DNA from: Rhodobacteraceae bacterium UBA6796
GTDB taxonomy: Bacteria; Pseudomonadota; Alphaproteobacteria; Rhodobacterales; Rhodobacteraceae
NCBI GenBank assembly: GCA_002452815.1
Contig: DKFM01000015.1
Coordinates: 1-64,000, forward strand
DNA: 64,000 nt
Reading direction: 5' to 3'
The translations under genes were made by a program, and so were the position numbers. Shown one piece after another: positions 52,641-63,737 of the stretch (positions within the stretch are counted from its first letter, which is position 1; each line of letters opens with the position of its first letter). The notes below the pieces were generated by a model. That model was given only the letters and a program-made list of their open reading frames with translations. It searched no databases and was not told the origin of the DNA.

Positions 52641-54157
52641 ACCGCCACCTCCTGCATGCCATGGGCGCCGCCCAGCATCAGCCCGATCTCGTCGATGCTC
52701 AGCCCCTCGGTCGGGCGCGGGGCGCTCAGCCGGCCTTCGTTCAGCGCGCAGAACTGATCGGCGATTTCCATAAGCTCGTCCAGATCCTGCGAAATCACGA
52801 TCACCGCCGCGCCCTTGCCCGCCAGATCCAGCAGCGCCTGCCGGATCGCCGCCGCCGCCGCCGCATCGACGCCCCAGGTCGGCTGGTTCACGATCAGCAC
52901 CTCTGGATATTGCAGCACCTCGCGGCCGATGACGTATTTCTGCAAGTTGCCGCCCGACAGCGCGCGTGCCGCGACATGCGGGCCCGGCGTGCGCACGTCG
53001 AAGACGCGGATGATTTCCTCGGCGAACAGCTTCGCGGCCTTCATGTCCAGAAAGCCCTTGCGGGTCAGCGGGCGGCGCACCGTGCCGGTCAGCAGCGTGT
53101 TTTCGGTCAGGCTCATGTCCGGCACCGCGGCATGACCCAGCCGTTCCTCTGGCGCGGCCTGCAGGCCAAGGCGGCGGCGTTCATTGGGCCCCAGCGTCGC
53201 GATGTCCTGCCCGTGCAGCAGCACCGTGCCGGAGGCCGAGACGCGTTCGCCCGACAGCGTCGCCAGCAATTCTTCCTGCCCGTTGCCCGCGACCCCGCCG
53301 ATGCCCAGCACCTCGCCCGCGCGCAACTGCAGCGAGACCTGCTTCAGCGCCGGGCCGAATTGCGACATTGGCGGCAGATCCAGGCCCTTGACCTCGAAAA
53401 TGGTGTGGCCAAGGGTCCGCCCGGCGCGGTCGGTCGCGGTGAATTCGCCGCCGACCATCAGTTCCGCCAGTTCACGGGCCGATTTCTCGCGCGGGGTGCA
53501 GGTGGCCACGACCTTGCCGCCGCGCAGGATCGTGGCGCGGTCGCACAGGCTGCGGATTTCTTCAAGCTTGTGCGAGATATACAGGATCGCCGTGCCTTCC
53601 GCGGACAGCTTGCGCAGGGTGTTGAACAGGATGTCGACCTCTTGCGGGGTCAGCACCGAGGTCGGTTCATCCATGATCAGCAGCTTGGGGTCCTGCAGCA
53701 GACAGCGGATGATCTCGACCCGCTGCCGCTCGCCCGCGGACAGATCGCCAACCAGACGCGCGGGGTCCAGCGGCAAGCCGTAAGCTGCCGAAATCTCGCG
53801 GATGCGGGCCGACAGTTGCCCCATCGGCGGCGGGTTTTCCATCCCGAGGGCCACGTTCTCGGCCACATTCAGCGCCTCGAACAGCGAAAAATGCTGAAAC
53901 ACCATCGCCACGCCCGAAGCCCGCGCCGCGCGCGGTTCGGCGGGCGTGTAGGGCGCGCCCATCAGATGCATCGTGCCGGAATCAGGCTTGACCAGCCCGT
54001 AGATCATCTTGACCAGCGTCGATTTTCCGGCGCCGTTTTCGCCCAGCAGGGCATGCACTTCGCCCGGGCCGACACTGAAGCCGACGCCATCATTGGCCAC
54101 AACCCCGGGATAGGCCTTGGTCAGGCCCGCGATTTCCAGCAGCATGTTCCCCGTCAC
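52637..54157 (-). CDS. Nucleoside ABC transporter ATPase, two NBDs (506 aa)
   Basis: GTG 54157 overlaps the xdhC stop (GTGA); an ATG at 54145 is the alternative. Two ABC cassettes: the first with Walker A GENGAGKST near 38 and signature LSAGERQRVEIIRCL, the second with GVAGNGQEE (a degenerate Walker A) and LSGGNLQKYVIGREVL. Degenerate second cassettes are normal in ribose/nucleoside type importers. In a purine operon it likely drives nucleoside import. Confidence 0.92.
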   Translation of the reverse strand: MTGNMLLEIAGLTKAYPGVVANDGVGFSVGPGEVHALLGENGAGKSTLVKMIYGLVKPDSGTMHLMGAPYTPAEPRAARASGVAMVFQHFSLFEALNVAENVALGMENPPPMGQLSARIREISAAYGLPLDPARLVGDLSAGERQRVEIIRCLLQDPKLLIMDEPTSVLTPQEVDILFNTLRKLSAEGTAILYISHKLEEIRSLCDRATILRGGKVVATCTPREKSARELAELMVGGEFTATDRAGRTLGHTIFEVKGLDLPPMSQFGPALKQVSLQLRAGEVLGIGGVAGNGQEELLATLSGERVSASGTVLLHGQDIATLGPNERRRLGLQAAPEERLGHAAVPDMSLTENTLLTGTVRRPLTRKGFLDMKAAKLFAEEIIRVFDVRTPGPHVAARALSGGNLQKYVIGREVLQYPEVLIVNQPTWGVDAAAAAAIRQALLDLAGKGAAVIVISQDLDELMEIADQFCALNEGRLSAPRPTEGLSIDEIGLMLGGAHGMQEVAV

Positions 54158-55092
54158 CCGGCGCGTCCCTCTTGATTATGGGCCTTTTCGGCTCTTGTGG
54201 CGCTCGTTTCTGTCAGTAGCGCGGCAGCGACCGAAATCGCAATGGCCTGCGGATGCTTCCCCAGCGTTGGATCGCCTATCGGGCAGGCAATGCGCGAAAT
54301 TTGGGCGTCCGCATGGCCAAGGTCGCGCAGCCGATTGCGAAACCGCCCCCATTTCGACGCCGACCCGATCAGGCCGCAGGCACCGAACCCGTGGCCGAGC
54401 AGCCGGTGGCACAGTTCCAGATCTAGCGCGTGACTGTAGGTCAGGATCAGGTGATGCGCGTCGGGCGGCGCCAGCGTGACCAGATCGGCGGGGTTTTCGG
54501 CGATCAGCGGCGTGACCCCCGCCGGGATGTCGGGGAACCGATCGGTTGCAGTGTCGGCCCAAAACAGCGCCAGCCCCGGCAGCGGCGAAAGCGTGGCGGC
54601 AATCGCGCGCCCGACATGCCCCGCGCCCCAGATCCAAAGCGGCAGGGCAGGGAGCGCCACCGGCTCTACCAGCCAGTCACCAATCAGAAGGGGCGGCGCC
54701 TCGCCCCGGTCGCGCGCCCGCGCCAGGGCCCGGCGCAGGGCCAGCGGGGCGGTCGGATTGCCCATCGGGCGGGCGTGGTAATCACCTGAAATCTCGGTCA
54801 CTTTCCGACTGTTCAGCGGTTCGTAGGCCAGCGTCACGGCGCCCCCGCAGCACTGCCCCATGGCCGGCCCAAGCGCGATCCGTTCCAGTCTCGGGGCGGT
54901 GCAGGAACGGGCGCGGGCGATCGCCTCGAACTCCAGTTGGCCGCCACCGATCGTGCCTTCGGTCCGGTCCGGCCAGACCAGCATTTCGGCGCCCGCCTCG
55001 CGCGGGGTCGAGCCGCGAACCTCGGCCACCAGCACCCGCACGAACGGTCCCTTTGAAGCGGCCTGCGCCAGTTTCTGCGGATCAAGGCTCAT
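54154..55092 (-). CDS. xdhC: XdhC, molybdenum cofactor insertion factor (312 aa)
   Basis: ATG 55092 overlaps the xdhB stop. Conserved parts: VAEVRGSTPREAGAEMLV, GTIGGGQLEFEAI in the N-terminal domain, then the Rossmann motif IWGAGHVGRAIA and LTYSHALDLELCHRLL in the second domain. XdhC binds the cofactor and helps its sulfuration before transfer to XdhB. Length matches the family and the R. capsulatus operon. Confidence 0.94.
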   Translation of the reverse strand: MSLDPQKLAQAASKGPFVRVLVAEVRGSTPREAGAEMLVWPDRTEGTIGGGQLEFEAIARARSCTAPRLERIALGPAMGQCCGGAVTLAYEPLNSRKVTEISGDYHARPMGNPTAPLALRRALARARDRGEAPPLLIGDWLVEPVALPALPLWIWGAGHVGRAIAATLSPLPGLALFWADTATDRFPDIPAGVTPLIAENPADLVTLAPPDAHHLILTYSHALDLELCHRLLGHGFGACGLIGSASKWGRFRNRLRDLGHADAQISRIACPIGDPTLGKHPQAIAISVAAALLTETSATRAEKAHNQEGRAG

Positions 55093-57380
55093 GCCGCACC
55101 ACGCGCGCGTTTGACTGCGGCGAGCACCGCTTCGGGCGTGGCCGGGGCACGCAGGTCCGGCCAGTGCGGCCCGCAGGCGGCGCAGGCCTGGCTCAGCGCC
55201 AGATAGGCCGAAATTCCCAGCATGAAGGGCGGCTCGCCTACCGCTTTCGACCGGAAAATCGTATCTTCGCGGTTCGGCGCATCCCACAGCGCGACGTTGA
55301 AGATGCGCGGGCGGTCCGAACACGCCGGGATCTTGTAGGTCGAGGGCGCGTGGGTGCGCAGGCGGCCCTTGTCGTCCCAGACCAGTTCTTCGGTGGTCAG
55401 CCAGCCCGCGCCCTGCACATAGCCGCCCTCGATCTGGCCGATGTCGAGCGCGGGGTTCAGGCTGGCGCCCGCGTCATGCAGGATGTCGGTGCGCAGGATA
55501 CGGTTTTCGCCGGTCAGCGTGTCGATCACCACTTCGGTCACCGCGGCGCCATAGGCGAAGTAGTAAAACGGCCGTCCGCGTCCGGCGATCCGATCCCAGC
55601 TGATCTTTGGGGTGGCATAAAACCCGGTCGACGACAGCGAGATCCGCGCCATATAGGCCGCATTCACAACCGCGGCGAAGGGCCATTGCGACCCACCTGC
55701 GCGGACCATTCCATCCGAAAAATCAATCTCTTGCTGGGCGTACCCTTCGCGCGTGGCGATGAAATCGGCCAGCCTTGCACGCAGCGTGTCGCAGGCGGCC
55801 TTCACCGCCATGCCGTTCAGGTCCGCCCCCGACGACGCCGCCGTGGCCGAGGTATTGGGCACCTTGGCCGTGTCGGTCGCGGTGGTCCGCACGGCATCCG
55901 GCGCGATGCCAAAGACCCGGGCGGCCACCTGACAGACCTTGCGATGCAGGCCTTGTCCCATCTCGGTGCCGCCGTGGTTCAACTGCACCGTGCCATCGGG
56001 ATACAGATGCACCAAGGCGCCTGCCTGGTTCAAATGGGTCAGCGTGAACGAGATGCCAAACTTCACCGGGCTTAGCGCGATGCCCCGCTTCAATGTTCGA
56101 TTATTGCTGTTCCAGGCCGTAATCTCGGCCTTGCGTGCGTCAAAATCGCTGGATTTCTGCAAGGCGGGAACGAGATCATTGAGGATGCAATCCTCTACGT
56201 CCTGGCCGTAATGCGTGGCTTGCACCGGGGCCGCGCCGGGGGGCGCGTAGAAGTTTTTCTGCCGCAAGGCCTCGGGCGTGCAGCCGATCTGGTGCGCCAG
56301 ATGATCCAGCGCGCGTTCGATCCCGAAAACGCCCTGCGGCCCGCCAAAGCCGCGATAGGCCGTGTTGCTTTGGGTATTGGTGCGCAGACGGTGGCTTTCG
56401 ACCCGCAGCGCGGGGATGAAATAGGCGTTGTCGGCGTGCAGCATCGCGCGGTCGCAGACCGGCAGGCTCAGGTCTATCGACCAGCCGCAGCGCGCAAGCT
56501 GCACGAAATCCGCGCCCAGAATACGGCCTTCGGCATCCGCGCCGATCCGGTAATGGATGCGGAAATCGTGGCGCTTGCCGGTGATGACCATGTCATCGTC
56601 GCGGTCATAGCGCATCTTGCAGGGCCGCCCCGTGGCCATGGCCGCGACGGCGCAGGCGATGGCCAGATGGTTGCCCTGGCTTTCCTTGCCGCCGAAGCCG
56701 CCGCCCATCCGCCGGATCTCGACGCGCACATCGTGCAGCCCCAGATGCAGCGCCTCGGCGACCTTGTGCTGGATCTCGCTGGGGTGTTGGGTCGAGGCGT
56801 GAATCACCACGCCCTCGTCGCCGGGCAGGGCCAGCGCCGCCTGACCTTCAAGATAGAAATGCTCCTGCCCGCCCATTTCGAGCGTGCCTTCGACCAGATG
56901 CGCAGCACTTTCGAGTGCGTTAGCAACATCGCCGCGCGCCCAGATCACCGGCCCGTCCTCGAACCGGCTGTCGGCGGCAAGCGCCTGATCCAGCGTCAGA
57001 ATTGCGGGTTTCGGGGCGTAAGAGATAACCCCCTTGCGCGCGGCGATCCGCGCTGCGCGGTGGCTGGTCGCGACCACCAGAAAGATCGGCTGGCCGACGT
57101 AATGCACCGTGCCCTCGGCCAGAACCGGCTCGGGCCAGTTCGGATTGGGCGAGGCGTCGTTATGGCCCGGCAGGTCGGTGGCCGTCAGCACCGCGACCAC
57201 GCCAGGCGCGGCACGCACGGCGTCCAGATCGCAAGCAGTGATGTCGGCATGCGCCTCGGTCGACAGCCCGAAGGCCAGATGCAGCGTGCCTGCGGGCGTG
57301 GGAATGTCGTCCAGATAGCGCGCGCGGCCAGTCACATGCAGCGCGGCGGAATCGTGGGGCAGCGGCTGGCCGGTGCTCAT
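55089..57380 (-). CDS. xdhB: Xanthine dehydrogenase molybdenum subunit XdhB (763 aa)
   Basis: ATG 57380 overlaps the xdhA stop by ATGA. Motifs for the Moco domain include [42 protein letters not shown] and, close to the C-terminus, [11 protein letters not shown], whose Glu is the base in xanthine dehydrogenase catalysis. It converts hypoxanthine and xanthine to urate. A short N-terminus ([12 protein letters not shown]) is normal. Slightly shorter than the 777 residues I remember for the R. capsulatus protein. Confidence 0.95.
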   Translation of the reverse strand: MSTGQPLPHDSAALHVTGRARYLDDIPTPAGTLHLAFGLSTEAHADITACDLDAVRAAPGVVAVLTATDLPGHNDASPNPNWPEPVLAEGTVHYVGQPIFLVVATSHRAARIAARKGVISYAPKPAILTLDQALAADSRFEDGPVIWARGDVANALESAAHLVEGTLEMGGQEHFYLEGQAALALPGDEGVVIHASTQHPSEIQHKVAEALHLGLHDVRVEIRRMGGGFGGKESQGNHLAIACAVAAMATGRPCKMRYDRDDDMVITGKRHDFRIHYRIGADAEGRILGADFVQLARCGWSIDLSLPVCDRAMLHADNAYFIPALRVESHRLRTNTQSNTAYRGFGGPQGVFGIERALDHLAHQIGCTPEALRQKNFYAPPGAAPVQATHYGQDVEDCILNDLVPALQKSSDFDARKAEITAWNSNNRTLKRGIALSPVKFGISFTLTHLNQAGALVHLYPDGTVQLNHGGTEMGQGLHRKVCQVAARVFGIAPDAVRTTATDTAKVPNTSATAASSGADLNGMAVKAACDTLRARLADFIATREGYAQQEIDFSDGMVRAGGSQWPFAAVVNAAYMARISLSSTGFYATPKISWDRIAGRGRPFYYFAYGAAVTEVVIDTLTGENRILRTDILHDAGASLNPALDIGQIEGGYVQGAGWLTTEELVWDDKGRLRTHAPSTYKIPACSDRPRIFNVALWDAPNREDTIFRSKAVGEPPFMLGISAYLALSQACAACGPHWPDLRAPATPEAVLAAVKRARGAA

Positions 57381-58765
57381 GGCGCCACCTCCAGCACCGA
57401 GATGGCTTCGCCCGACGCCTCGCGCAGGTAGCGCAGCGCCATGTTTTGCGCCGCCTCCAGCCGATAGGCGGCCGAGGCGCGCATGTCGCTGAGCGGGGTG
57501 AAATCCTGCGCCAATGCGGGCAGGGCCGCGGTGAATGTGGCTTCGCTGAAGGGTCGGCCGATCAGCGCCGCCTCGAAAGCGACTGCACGTTTCGGGGTGC
57601 CGGCCATGCCACCGAATGCCACACGCGCAGTTTCAATTTTCGAACCATTCCGGGTGATGTTGAAGCATCCGCAGACCGCAGAAATATCCTGATCGAACCT
57701 TTTTGACAGTTTGTAGCACGCCAGATCCGGGGCGGATTTGGGCAGCCAGACCGCTTCGACGAATTCGCCGGGGGCGCGATCCTGTTTGCCGTAAGTGAGG
57801 AAGAAATCCTCGATCTCGATCTCGCGCCGTGCATCCCCCCGGCGCAGGATCAGCCGTGCCCCCATCGCGATCAGCGCGGGCGGGGTGTCGCCGATGGGCG
57901 ACCCGTTGGCGATGTTCCCCCCGATCGTGGCGGCCTGCCGCACCTGTTCCGAGGCGAAGCGGCGCAGCAGATCGGCGAAGGCGGGATGCGGCTGCGCCAT
58001 GGCCTCGCGCATCGCCGCGATGGTGATGCCCGCGCCGATGCGAAACCCGTCTTCCATTTCGGAAATATCGGACAAGTCCTTGCAATGGCTCAGAAAGGCC
58101 ACTTGGGGCAGGGTGCGCAGCTGTTTCGTGACCCACAACCCGACATCGGTACCGCCCGCAATCAGCGTGGCCTCGGGATGGGCCAGATACCACTGGGCCA
58201 GATCGTCGGTGCTACCGGGCAGGTAGGCGGGGGCTGTCTGCCCCCGCACCCCCGAGGATATTTCCGCCAGCGAGAAAGTGCGATCGGTTTGCATCCAGTC
58301 GGGCACGGGGGCGGTTTCGGCCGCCTCGGCTGCGCGGATGATCGGGGCATAGCCGGTGCAGCGGCACAGGTTTCCTGCCAGCAGATCGTCATGGTCGCGC
58401 CGCCCGTTCAGATGCGCCGTCGCCATCGAGACGACGAAGCCAGGGGTGCAAAATCCGCACTGGCTGCCGTGATGGTCGACCATCGCCTGCTGCACCGGAT
58501 GCAAGGTGCCGTCGGGGGCGGCGATCCCCTCGACGGTGCGCAGCGCCTTGCCCGCGATTTGCGGCAGCATCAGGATGCAGGCGTTGACCGCACGGCTGCC
58601 CTGCGCGTCGCTCAGCATCACGGTGCAGGCCCCGCAATCGCCTTCGTTGCACCCTTCCTTTGTGCCGCGCAGGCCTTCGGCACGCAGCCAGTCCAGCACG
58701 CTCTGCGTCGGGTCGGTGACCGACACATTCCGGGTTTCTCCGTTGAGAAGAAACGAGATTTTCAT
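57377..58765 (-). CDS. xdhA: Xanthine dehydrogenase Fe-S/FAD subunit XdhA (462 aa)
   Basis: ATG 58765. First 2Fe-2S cluster: Cys39, Cys44, Cys47 in [12 protein letters not shown], with Cys63. Second: Cys103 and Cys106 (CGFCTPGF) and Cys134 and Cys136 (CRCTGY). The FAD domain follows ([27 protein letters not shown]). Residues about 168-180 ([10 protein letters not shown]) are encoded by REP-like DNA at 58229-58263. First gene of the seven-gene operon; divergent from dnaE across about 213 bases. Confidence 0.96.
   Translation of the reverse strand: MKISFLLNGETRNVSVTDPTQSVLDWLRAEGLRGTKEGCNEGDCGACTVMLSDAQGSRAVNACILMLPQIAGKALRTVEGIAAPDGTLHPVQQAMVDHHGSQCGFCTPGFVVSMATAHLNGRRDHDDLLAGNLCRCTGYAPIIRAAEAAETAPVPDWMQTDRTFSLAEISSGVRGQTAPAYLPGSTDDLAQWYLAHPEATLIAGGTDVGLWVTKQLRTLPQVAFLSHCKDLSDISEMEDGFRIGAGITIAAMREAMAQPHPAFADLLRRFASEQVRQAATIGGNIANGSPIGDTPPALIAMGARLILRRGDARREIEIEDFFLTYGKQDRAPGEFVEAVWLPKSAPDLACYKLSKRFDQDISAVCGCFNITRNGSKIETARVAFGGMAGTPKRAVAFEAALIGRPFSEATFTAALPALAQDFTPLSDMRASAAYRLEAAQNMALRYLREASGEAISVLEVAP
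58229..58263. repeat. REP-like element inside xdhA coding sequence
   Basis: GGGGGCTGTCTGCCCCC (58229-58245) followed by CCCCCGAGGATATTT (58249-58263) matches the repeat at 62503-62639 in order and orientation. It encodes the linker between the second Fe-S cluster and the FAD domain. Confidence 0.6.
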
Positions 58766-58978
58766 GCGTTTATCCGCCGCGGTACCGATGGCATACCTCG
58801 TCGCCCGATGCGGCGTAGAGCGGGAGGCCTTTGGCCCAGCAAAGCCGAAGGACGGCGGCTTGGCAAGGGTTTCGGAACGCGCGCGCGCCCGGGTTTTGAC
58901 CGGATGCTTAAATTTCGGGCGCGGCAGATCGGCGTTTCGACCCTTTCGCGCGCCTGCCCGCGCCCTTATCGTGGCGCC

Positions 58979-61900
58979 ATGACCAGCCCCCGATTCATTC
59001 ACCTGCGCGTGCACACCGAATATTCGCTTCTGGAAGGCGCCGTGCCGCTGAAGAAGCTGATCAAGATGTGCGACGCGGCCAATATGCCCGCCGTGGCGGT
59101 GACCGACACCAACGCGATGTTCTGCGCGCTGGAATTTTCGGTGCTGGCGCAGGGCGCGGGGCTGCAGCCGATCGTGGGCTGTCAGGTGTCGGTCGCCTAC
59201 GACCCCGCCGCGCCGGGTGAAAAGCCGCGGATGCCTGCGCCCGTCGTGCTGCTGGCGCAGAGCGAGGCGGGTTATGAAAACCTGATGAAGCTCAGCTCGT
59301 GCCTTTATGTCGACAAGGGCGGGCAGTTGCCGCAGGTGACGGTCGAGGAGCTGGAGGCGCATTCGGCGGGGCTGATCTGCCTGACCGGCGGGGCGGATGG
59401 CCCGGTCGGGCGGCTGGTGCAGACCGGGCAGGCGGGGCGCGCGCGGCTGCTGCTGGAGCGGTTGGCGGCGATCTACCCGGATCGGCTTTATGTGGAATTG
59501 CAGCGCCACCCTGGCGAGGGCGGCCAGTTGACCGAGCCCGAGCGGCAGACCGAACGCCCGTTTCTGGAAATGGCCTATGACATGGGCCTGCCGATTGTCG
59601 CGACCAATGACGTCTACTTTCCAAAAGCCGACATGTACGAGGCACATGACGCGCTGATCTGCATTGCCGAGGGTGCCTATGTTGACCAGATCGAACCTCG
59701 GCGCCGGTTGACGCCACAGCATTATTTCAAATCCGAAGCCGAGATGGCCGCGCTGTTCGCCGACCTGCCCGAGGCCTTGGAAAATACCGTCGAGATCGCG
59801 AAGCGTTGCGCATTTGCCGCCTACAAACGCAAGCCGATCCTGCCGAAATTCGCCGATGACGAGGTCGAGGAACTGCGCCGTCAGGCCTGGGAGGGGCTGG
59901 CCGCGCGGCTGGCGGTGATCCCGCATGCCGCCCCGGTCGCGGAATACGAGGAACGGCTGCGCTTCGAGCTGGACATCATCGAGCAGATGGGCTTCCCCGG
60001 CTACTTCCTGATCGTGGCCGACTTCATCAAATGGTCCAAGGACAACGACATCCCGGTCGGGCCGGGCCGGGGCTCGGGGGCGGGTTCGCTCGTGGCCTAT
60101 GCGCTGACCATCACTGACCTTGATCCCCTGCGCTACAGCCTTCTGTTCGAACGGTTCCTGAACCCCGAACGGGTGTCGATGCCGGACTTCGACATCGACT
60201 TCTGCATGGACCGGCGCGAGGAAACGATCCGCTACGTTCAGGGCAAATATGGCCGCGACAAGGTGGGGCAGATCATCACCTTCGGTGCGCTGCTGTCCAA
60301 GGCCGCCGTGCGCGACGTGGGCCGTGTGCTGCAGATGTCCTATGGCCAGGTCGACCGGCTGTCCAAGATGATCCCGGTTGAAGGCGTCAAGCCGGTAAGT
60401 ATCGAGAAGGCGCTGGCCGACGAGCCGCGCCTGCGCGAGGCGGCCAAGGCCGAAGAGGTGGTCGGACGGCTGCTGAACTACGCCCAGCAGGTCGAGGGGC
60501 TGCTGCGCAACGCCTCGACCCACGCGGCGGGGGTGGTGATCGGCGACCGGCCGCTGGATGCGCTGGTCCCGCTGTATCAGGACCCGCGCTCGGACATGCC
60601 TGCGACGCAGTTCAACATGAAATGGGTCGAGCAGGCCGGTCTGGTCAAATTTGACTTTTTGGGACTTAAAACCCTGACCGTCATCCAGAATGCGGTCAAT
60701 CTGATACAGAAATCGAACCGTCCGCTGCATGTCGATGCGCAGGGCAATCAGCTGTATCAGCCCGCCGAGGGCGCGGAAAACCAGATCAACCTGATCCCGA
60801 TCGACGACGCCAAGACCTATGAGTTGTACGCTGCGGCCAAGACGGTTGCGGTGTTCCAGGTGGAATCCACGGGCATGATGGATGCGCTGCGGCGGATGAA
60901 ACCGACCTGCATCGAGGACATCGTGGCACTGGTCGCGCTGTATCGTCCGGGTCCGATGGAAAACATTCCGACCTATTGCGAGGTCAAGCACGGGCTGCGG
61001 CCGCTGGAAAGCCTGCATCCGACCATCGACCCGATCCTGAAGGAAACCCAGGGCATCATCGTCTATCAGGAACAGGTGATGCAGATCGCCCAGGTGATGG
61101 GCGGCTACAGCCTGGGCGGCGCCGACCTGCTGCGCCGCGCGATGGGTAAAAAGATCGCCGAGGAAATGGCCAAGGAACGGCCGAAATTTCTGGAAGGCGC
61201 CAAGGCCACGCATGGCATCGACGCCAAGAAGGCGGGCGAAGTCTTTGACCTGCTGGAGAAATTCGCAAACTATGGTTTCAACAAATCGCACGCCGCCGCC
61301 TATGCGATTGTCAGCTATCAGACCGCCTGGCTGAAGGCCAACCACCCCGTCGAATTCATGGCGGGGGTGATGAACTGCGATATTCACCTGACCGACAAGC
61401 TCTCGATCTACATGACCGAGGTGCGGCGGGGCCTGGGGATCACGGTGGTGCCGCCCTGCGTGAACCGCTCGCTCGCGACCTTCGATGTGGTCGATCAGCA
61501 ACTGGTCTATGCCCTGGGCGCGCTGAAGAACGTGGGCGTCGAGGCGATGAAACTGATCGTCGAGGCGCGCAAGACCGACGACGGCAGCGAACGCCCGTTC
61601 CGCGATCTGGTCGATTTCGCGCGGCGCTGCGATCTGAAACGGATTGGCAAACGCCCGCTGGAGATGCTGGCCCGCGCCGGGGCGTTCGACCAGTTGGACC
61701 CGAACCGCAAGCGGGTGTTCGAAAGCCTCGATCAACTGGCGGCCTGGTCGGCGGCGGTGGCCGAGGCGAAATCGTCGGCGCAGGTGTCGCTCTTTGGCGA
61801 TGCGGGCGACGATCTGCCGCCGCCGCGGCTGGCCGATACCGACGACTGGCTGCCTGCCGAGCGTCTGGCCGAGGAGCACAAGGCGATCGGCTTCTACCTG

Positions 61901-62497
61901 TCGGGGCACCCGCTGGACGATTACGTCCCCGCGCTGCGCCGCAAGAACGTGATGACCCTGGCCGAGATCACCGAGAAAGGACAGGGCGGCCCCTTCATCG
62001 GCAAGATCGCGGGCACCGTCGCGGCACGGTCCGAACGCAAATCGGCCAAGGGCAACCGCTTCGCCTTTGTCTCGCTGTCGGATTCGACCGGGCCCTACGA
62101 GGTCACGGTGTTTTCCGACACGCTCGAAGCCTGCCGGCAGTATCTGGAGCCGGGGCAGGCGGTGGTGCTGACCGTCAAGGTCGATGTCGAGGGCGAAACG
62201 GTCAAGATGCTGGCCCAGTCCGCGCAACCGATCGACACGGTCACGGCGGATGCGGGCGGCGCGGGACTGATGATCCATGTCGAGACACCCGATGCCATCG
62301 CCTCCATCGCGGGCCTTTTGGAACGTGTGCAGGCCGAGGGCAAGGTGCGTGCGCGGGGGCCTGTTTCCTTTACGGTCTTCGATCCCGATCGTGGCTATCG
62401 CTATCAGATCGCGGCAGGGCGCGACTTCCCGGTCAATCCGCAGGTGAAGGGCGCGATCCGGTCCTTGCGCGGTGTGGCGCTGGTCGAAGAGATCTGA
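58979..62497 (+). CDS. dnaE: DNA polymerase III subunit alpha (1172 aa)
   Basis: ATG 58979; a longer open frame upstream is the antisense of xdhA. N-terminal PHP domain ([14 protein letters not shown]), then [16 protein letters not shown] and the catalytic acidic motif [13 protein letters not shown], the third active-site region [15 protein letters not shown], and the C-terminal OB-fold with [17 protein letters not shown]. It is the replicative polymerase. Length is normal for alphaproteobacteria. It diverges from xdhA. Confidence 0.96.
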   Translation: MTSPRFIHLRVHTEYSLLEGAVPLKKLIKMCDAANMPAVAVTDTNAMFCALEFSVLAQGAGLQPIVGCQVSVAYDPAAPGEKPRMPAPVVLLAQSEAGYENLMKLSSCLYVDKGGQLPQVTVEELEAHSAGLICLTGGADGPVGRLVQTGQAGRARLLLERLAAIYPDRLYVELQRHPGEGGQLTEPERQTERPFLEMAYDMGLPIVATNDVYFPKADMYEAHDALICIAEGAYVDQIEPRRRLTPQHYFKSEAEMAALFADLPEALENTVEIAKRCAFAAYKRKPILPKFADDEVEELRRQAWEGLAARLAVIPHAAPVAEYEERLRFELDIIEQMGFPGYFLIVADFIKWSKDNDIPVGPGRGSGAGSLVAYALTITDLDPLRYSLLFERFLNPERVSMPDFDIDFCMDRREETIRYVQGKYGRDKVGQIITFGALLSKAAVRDVGRVLQMSYGQVDRLSKMIPVEGVKPVSIEKALADEPRLREAAKAEEVVGRLLNYAQQVEGLLRNASTHAAGVVIGDRPLDALVPLYQDPRSDMPATQFNMKWVEQAGLVKFDFLGLKTLTVIQNAVNLIQKSNRPLHVDAQGNQLYQPAEGAENQINLIPIDDAKTYELYAAAKTVAVFQVESTGMMDALRRMKPTCIEDIVALVALYRPGPMENIPTYCEVKHGLRPLESLHPTIDPILKETQGIIVYQEQVMQIAQVMGGYSLGGADLLRRAMGKKIAEEMAKERPKFLEGAKATHGIDAKKAGEVFDLLEKFANYGFNKSHAAAYAIVSYQTAWLKANHPVEFMAGVMNCDIHLTDKLSIYMTEVRRGLGITVVPPCVNRSLATFDVVDQQLVYALGALKNVGVEAMKLIVEARKTDDGSERPFRDLVDFARRCDLKRIGKRPLEMLARAGAFDQLDPNRKRVFESLDQLAAWSAAVAEAKSSAQVSLFGDAGDDLPPPRLADTDDWLPAERLAEEHKAIGFYLSGHPLDDYVPALRRKNVMTLAEITEKGQGGPFIGKIAGTVAARSERKSAKGNRFAFVSLSDSTGPYEVTVFSDTLEACRQYLEPGQAVVLTVKVDVEGETVKMLAQSAQPIDTVTADAGGAGLMIHVETPDAIASIAGLLERVQAEGKVRARGPVSFTVFDPDRGYRYQIAAGRDFPVNPQVKGAIRSLRGVALVEEI

Positions 62498-62502
62498 GCG
62501 AT

Positions 62503-62639
62503 GAGGGGGCTCTGCCCCCGCTGCGTGCCGCAGCCCCCCGGGATATTTGGGCCAGAAAGAACAACAACCCCGGCCCTTCTTTCTGGCATAAATATCCCGG
62601 GGGTGAATTGGCCGCAGGCCAAGAGGGGGCAGCGCCCCC
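62503..62639. repeat. REP-like palindromic repeat between dnaE and the AbrB gene
   Basis: GAGGGGGCTCTGCCCCC is followed by CCCCCGGGATATTTGGGCC and AGAAAGAA; the order is then mirrored by TTCTTTCTGG and AAATATCCCGGGGG (62577-62603) and ends in GAGGGGGCAGCGCCCCCTC. The core arms span 62535-62561 and 62577-62603. It lies between two converging genes and could serve as a bidirectional terminator. Confidence 0.8.
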
Positions 62640-63704
62640 TCAGCGCGTCATGCGATTGGCAAATCCGCGCGCCACGGCGACCGCCAGAACGATACGCAAC
62701 GCGTGATGGGCGGTGACATAGACGATGCTCATCTGCAGCGACAGTGCGATCAGCGCCATTTCCGTCAGGCCGCCCGGGGCGAAGGCCAGAAACACCGCCG
62801 CCGGGGGTTCGTGCACGAAATCGGCCAGTGCAAAGGCGCAGGCGGCGGCAAAGGTGATGGTCAGCGTGGTCGACAGCGCGGCAAGCCGCAGCGCCAGCCA
62901 GAACCGCCCGAGCGCCATGCCCGCGAACCGCACCCCCAGCGAGGTGCCGATCACCAGCTGCGTCAAATCGACCAGAAAGCGCGGCGGGCTGCCCTGGGCC
63001 AGCCCCGCCAGATGCACCGCCCCCGACAGCAGGATCGGCCCTGTGACCATCCCCGCAGGCAGCCGCAGCCGCCATCCGATCAGCGCGCCCAGAACGCCCG
63101 CGCCGATCAGCCAGGGCCAGTCGGCGGCCTGCATTGCGCTGCGTGTCAGCGTGGCGCCCCCGGCCGAGCCCACGGCATGGCCGGTCATCACCGTGAAGAA
63201 CACCGGCACCGCGATGATCGTCACGATCAGCCGCAGGAATTGCAGCATGGTCAGCATTGCGACATCGGCGCCCCGCTCCTCGCCCATCTGCACGGTCTCG
63301 ATCAACCCGCCCGGCGCCGTGCCGAAGAACGCGGTGACCGGGTCGAGCAGCCCGGTCTTGCGCACGGCGCTGAAGCTCAGCAGATGCGCGGCGGGGATGA
63401 ACAGCGCCAGCGCCAGAAGCGAGGGCCACCATTGCGCGGCTTCCTCGACGATGGCGGGGGTGAAGGTGGCGCCGATCGACACGCCGATGATCGGGATGAA
63501 GGCCATGCGGATCTGCATCGGAAACTGCACCGGGTGGCCCATCGGTCGCCACCCCGCCAGGGCAACCCCGGCCACCGCCAGCAACGGCCCCAGCAGCATC
63601 GGCAGCGGCAGATGCAGGGCGCGTGCAAGCAGCCCGCCGCCCAGGCCAAGCGCCAGCGTCAGCCCCAGCGTGGGGAAATGAAGACTGTCAGGAATGAAAC
63701 GCAT
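62640..63704 (-). CDS. AbrB family membrane protein (354 aa)
   Basis: ATG 63704. Ten or so hydrophobic helices with two similar halves; [45 protein letters not shown] in the first half and [18 protein letters not shown] in the second are the family hallmark (AbrB/ammonia monooxygenase-like regulators). Function is poorly defined; probable transporter. The following gene lies 33 bases upstream in transcription order. Confidence 0.85.
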   Translation of the reverse strand: MRFIPDSLHFPTLGLTLALGLGGGLLARALHLPLPMLLGPLLAVAGVALAGWRPMGHPVQFPMQIRMAFIPIIGVSIGATFTPAIVEEAAQWWPSLLALALFIPAAHLLSFSAVRKTGLLDPVTAFFGTAPGGLIETVQMGEERGADVAMLTMLQFLRLIVTIIAVPVFFTVMTGHAVGSAGGATLTRSAMQAADWPWLIGAGVLGALIGWRLRLPAGMVTGPILLSGAVHLAGLAQGSPPRFLVDLTQLVIGTSLGVRFAGMALGRFWLALRLAALSTTLTITFAAACAFALADFVHEPPAAVFLAFAPGGLTEMALIALSLQMSIVYVTAHHALRIVLAVAVARGFANRMTR

Positions 63705-63737
63705 GATTTGCTGTTCGGGTTCGGCTGCGACACCCTG

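Noticed and set aside
57377..62278. Very long minus-strand open frame (about 1600 codons) over dnaE
   Set aside because: Only its first-ending 462 codons (57377-58765) are xdhA; the rest is the antisense of dnaE, open because of the high GC content. The plus-strand protein has all polymerase motifs.
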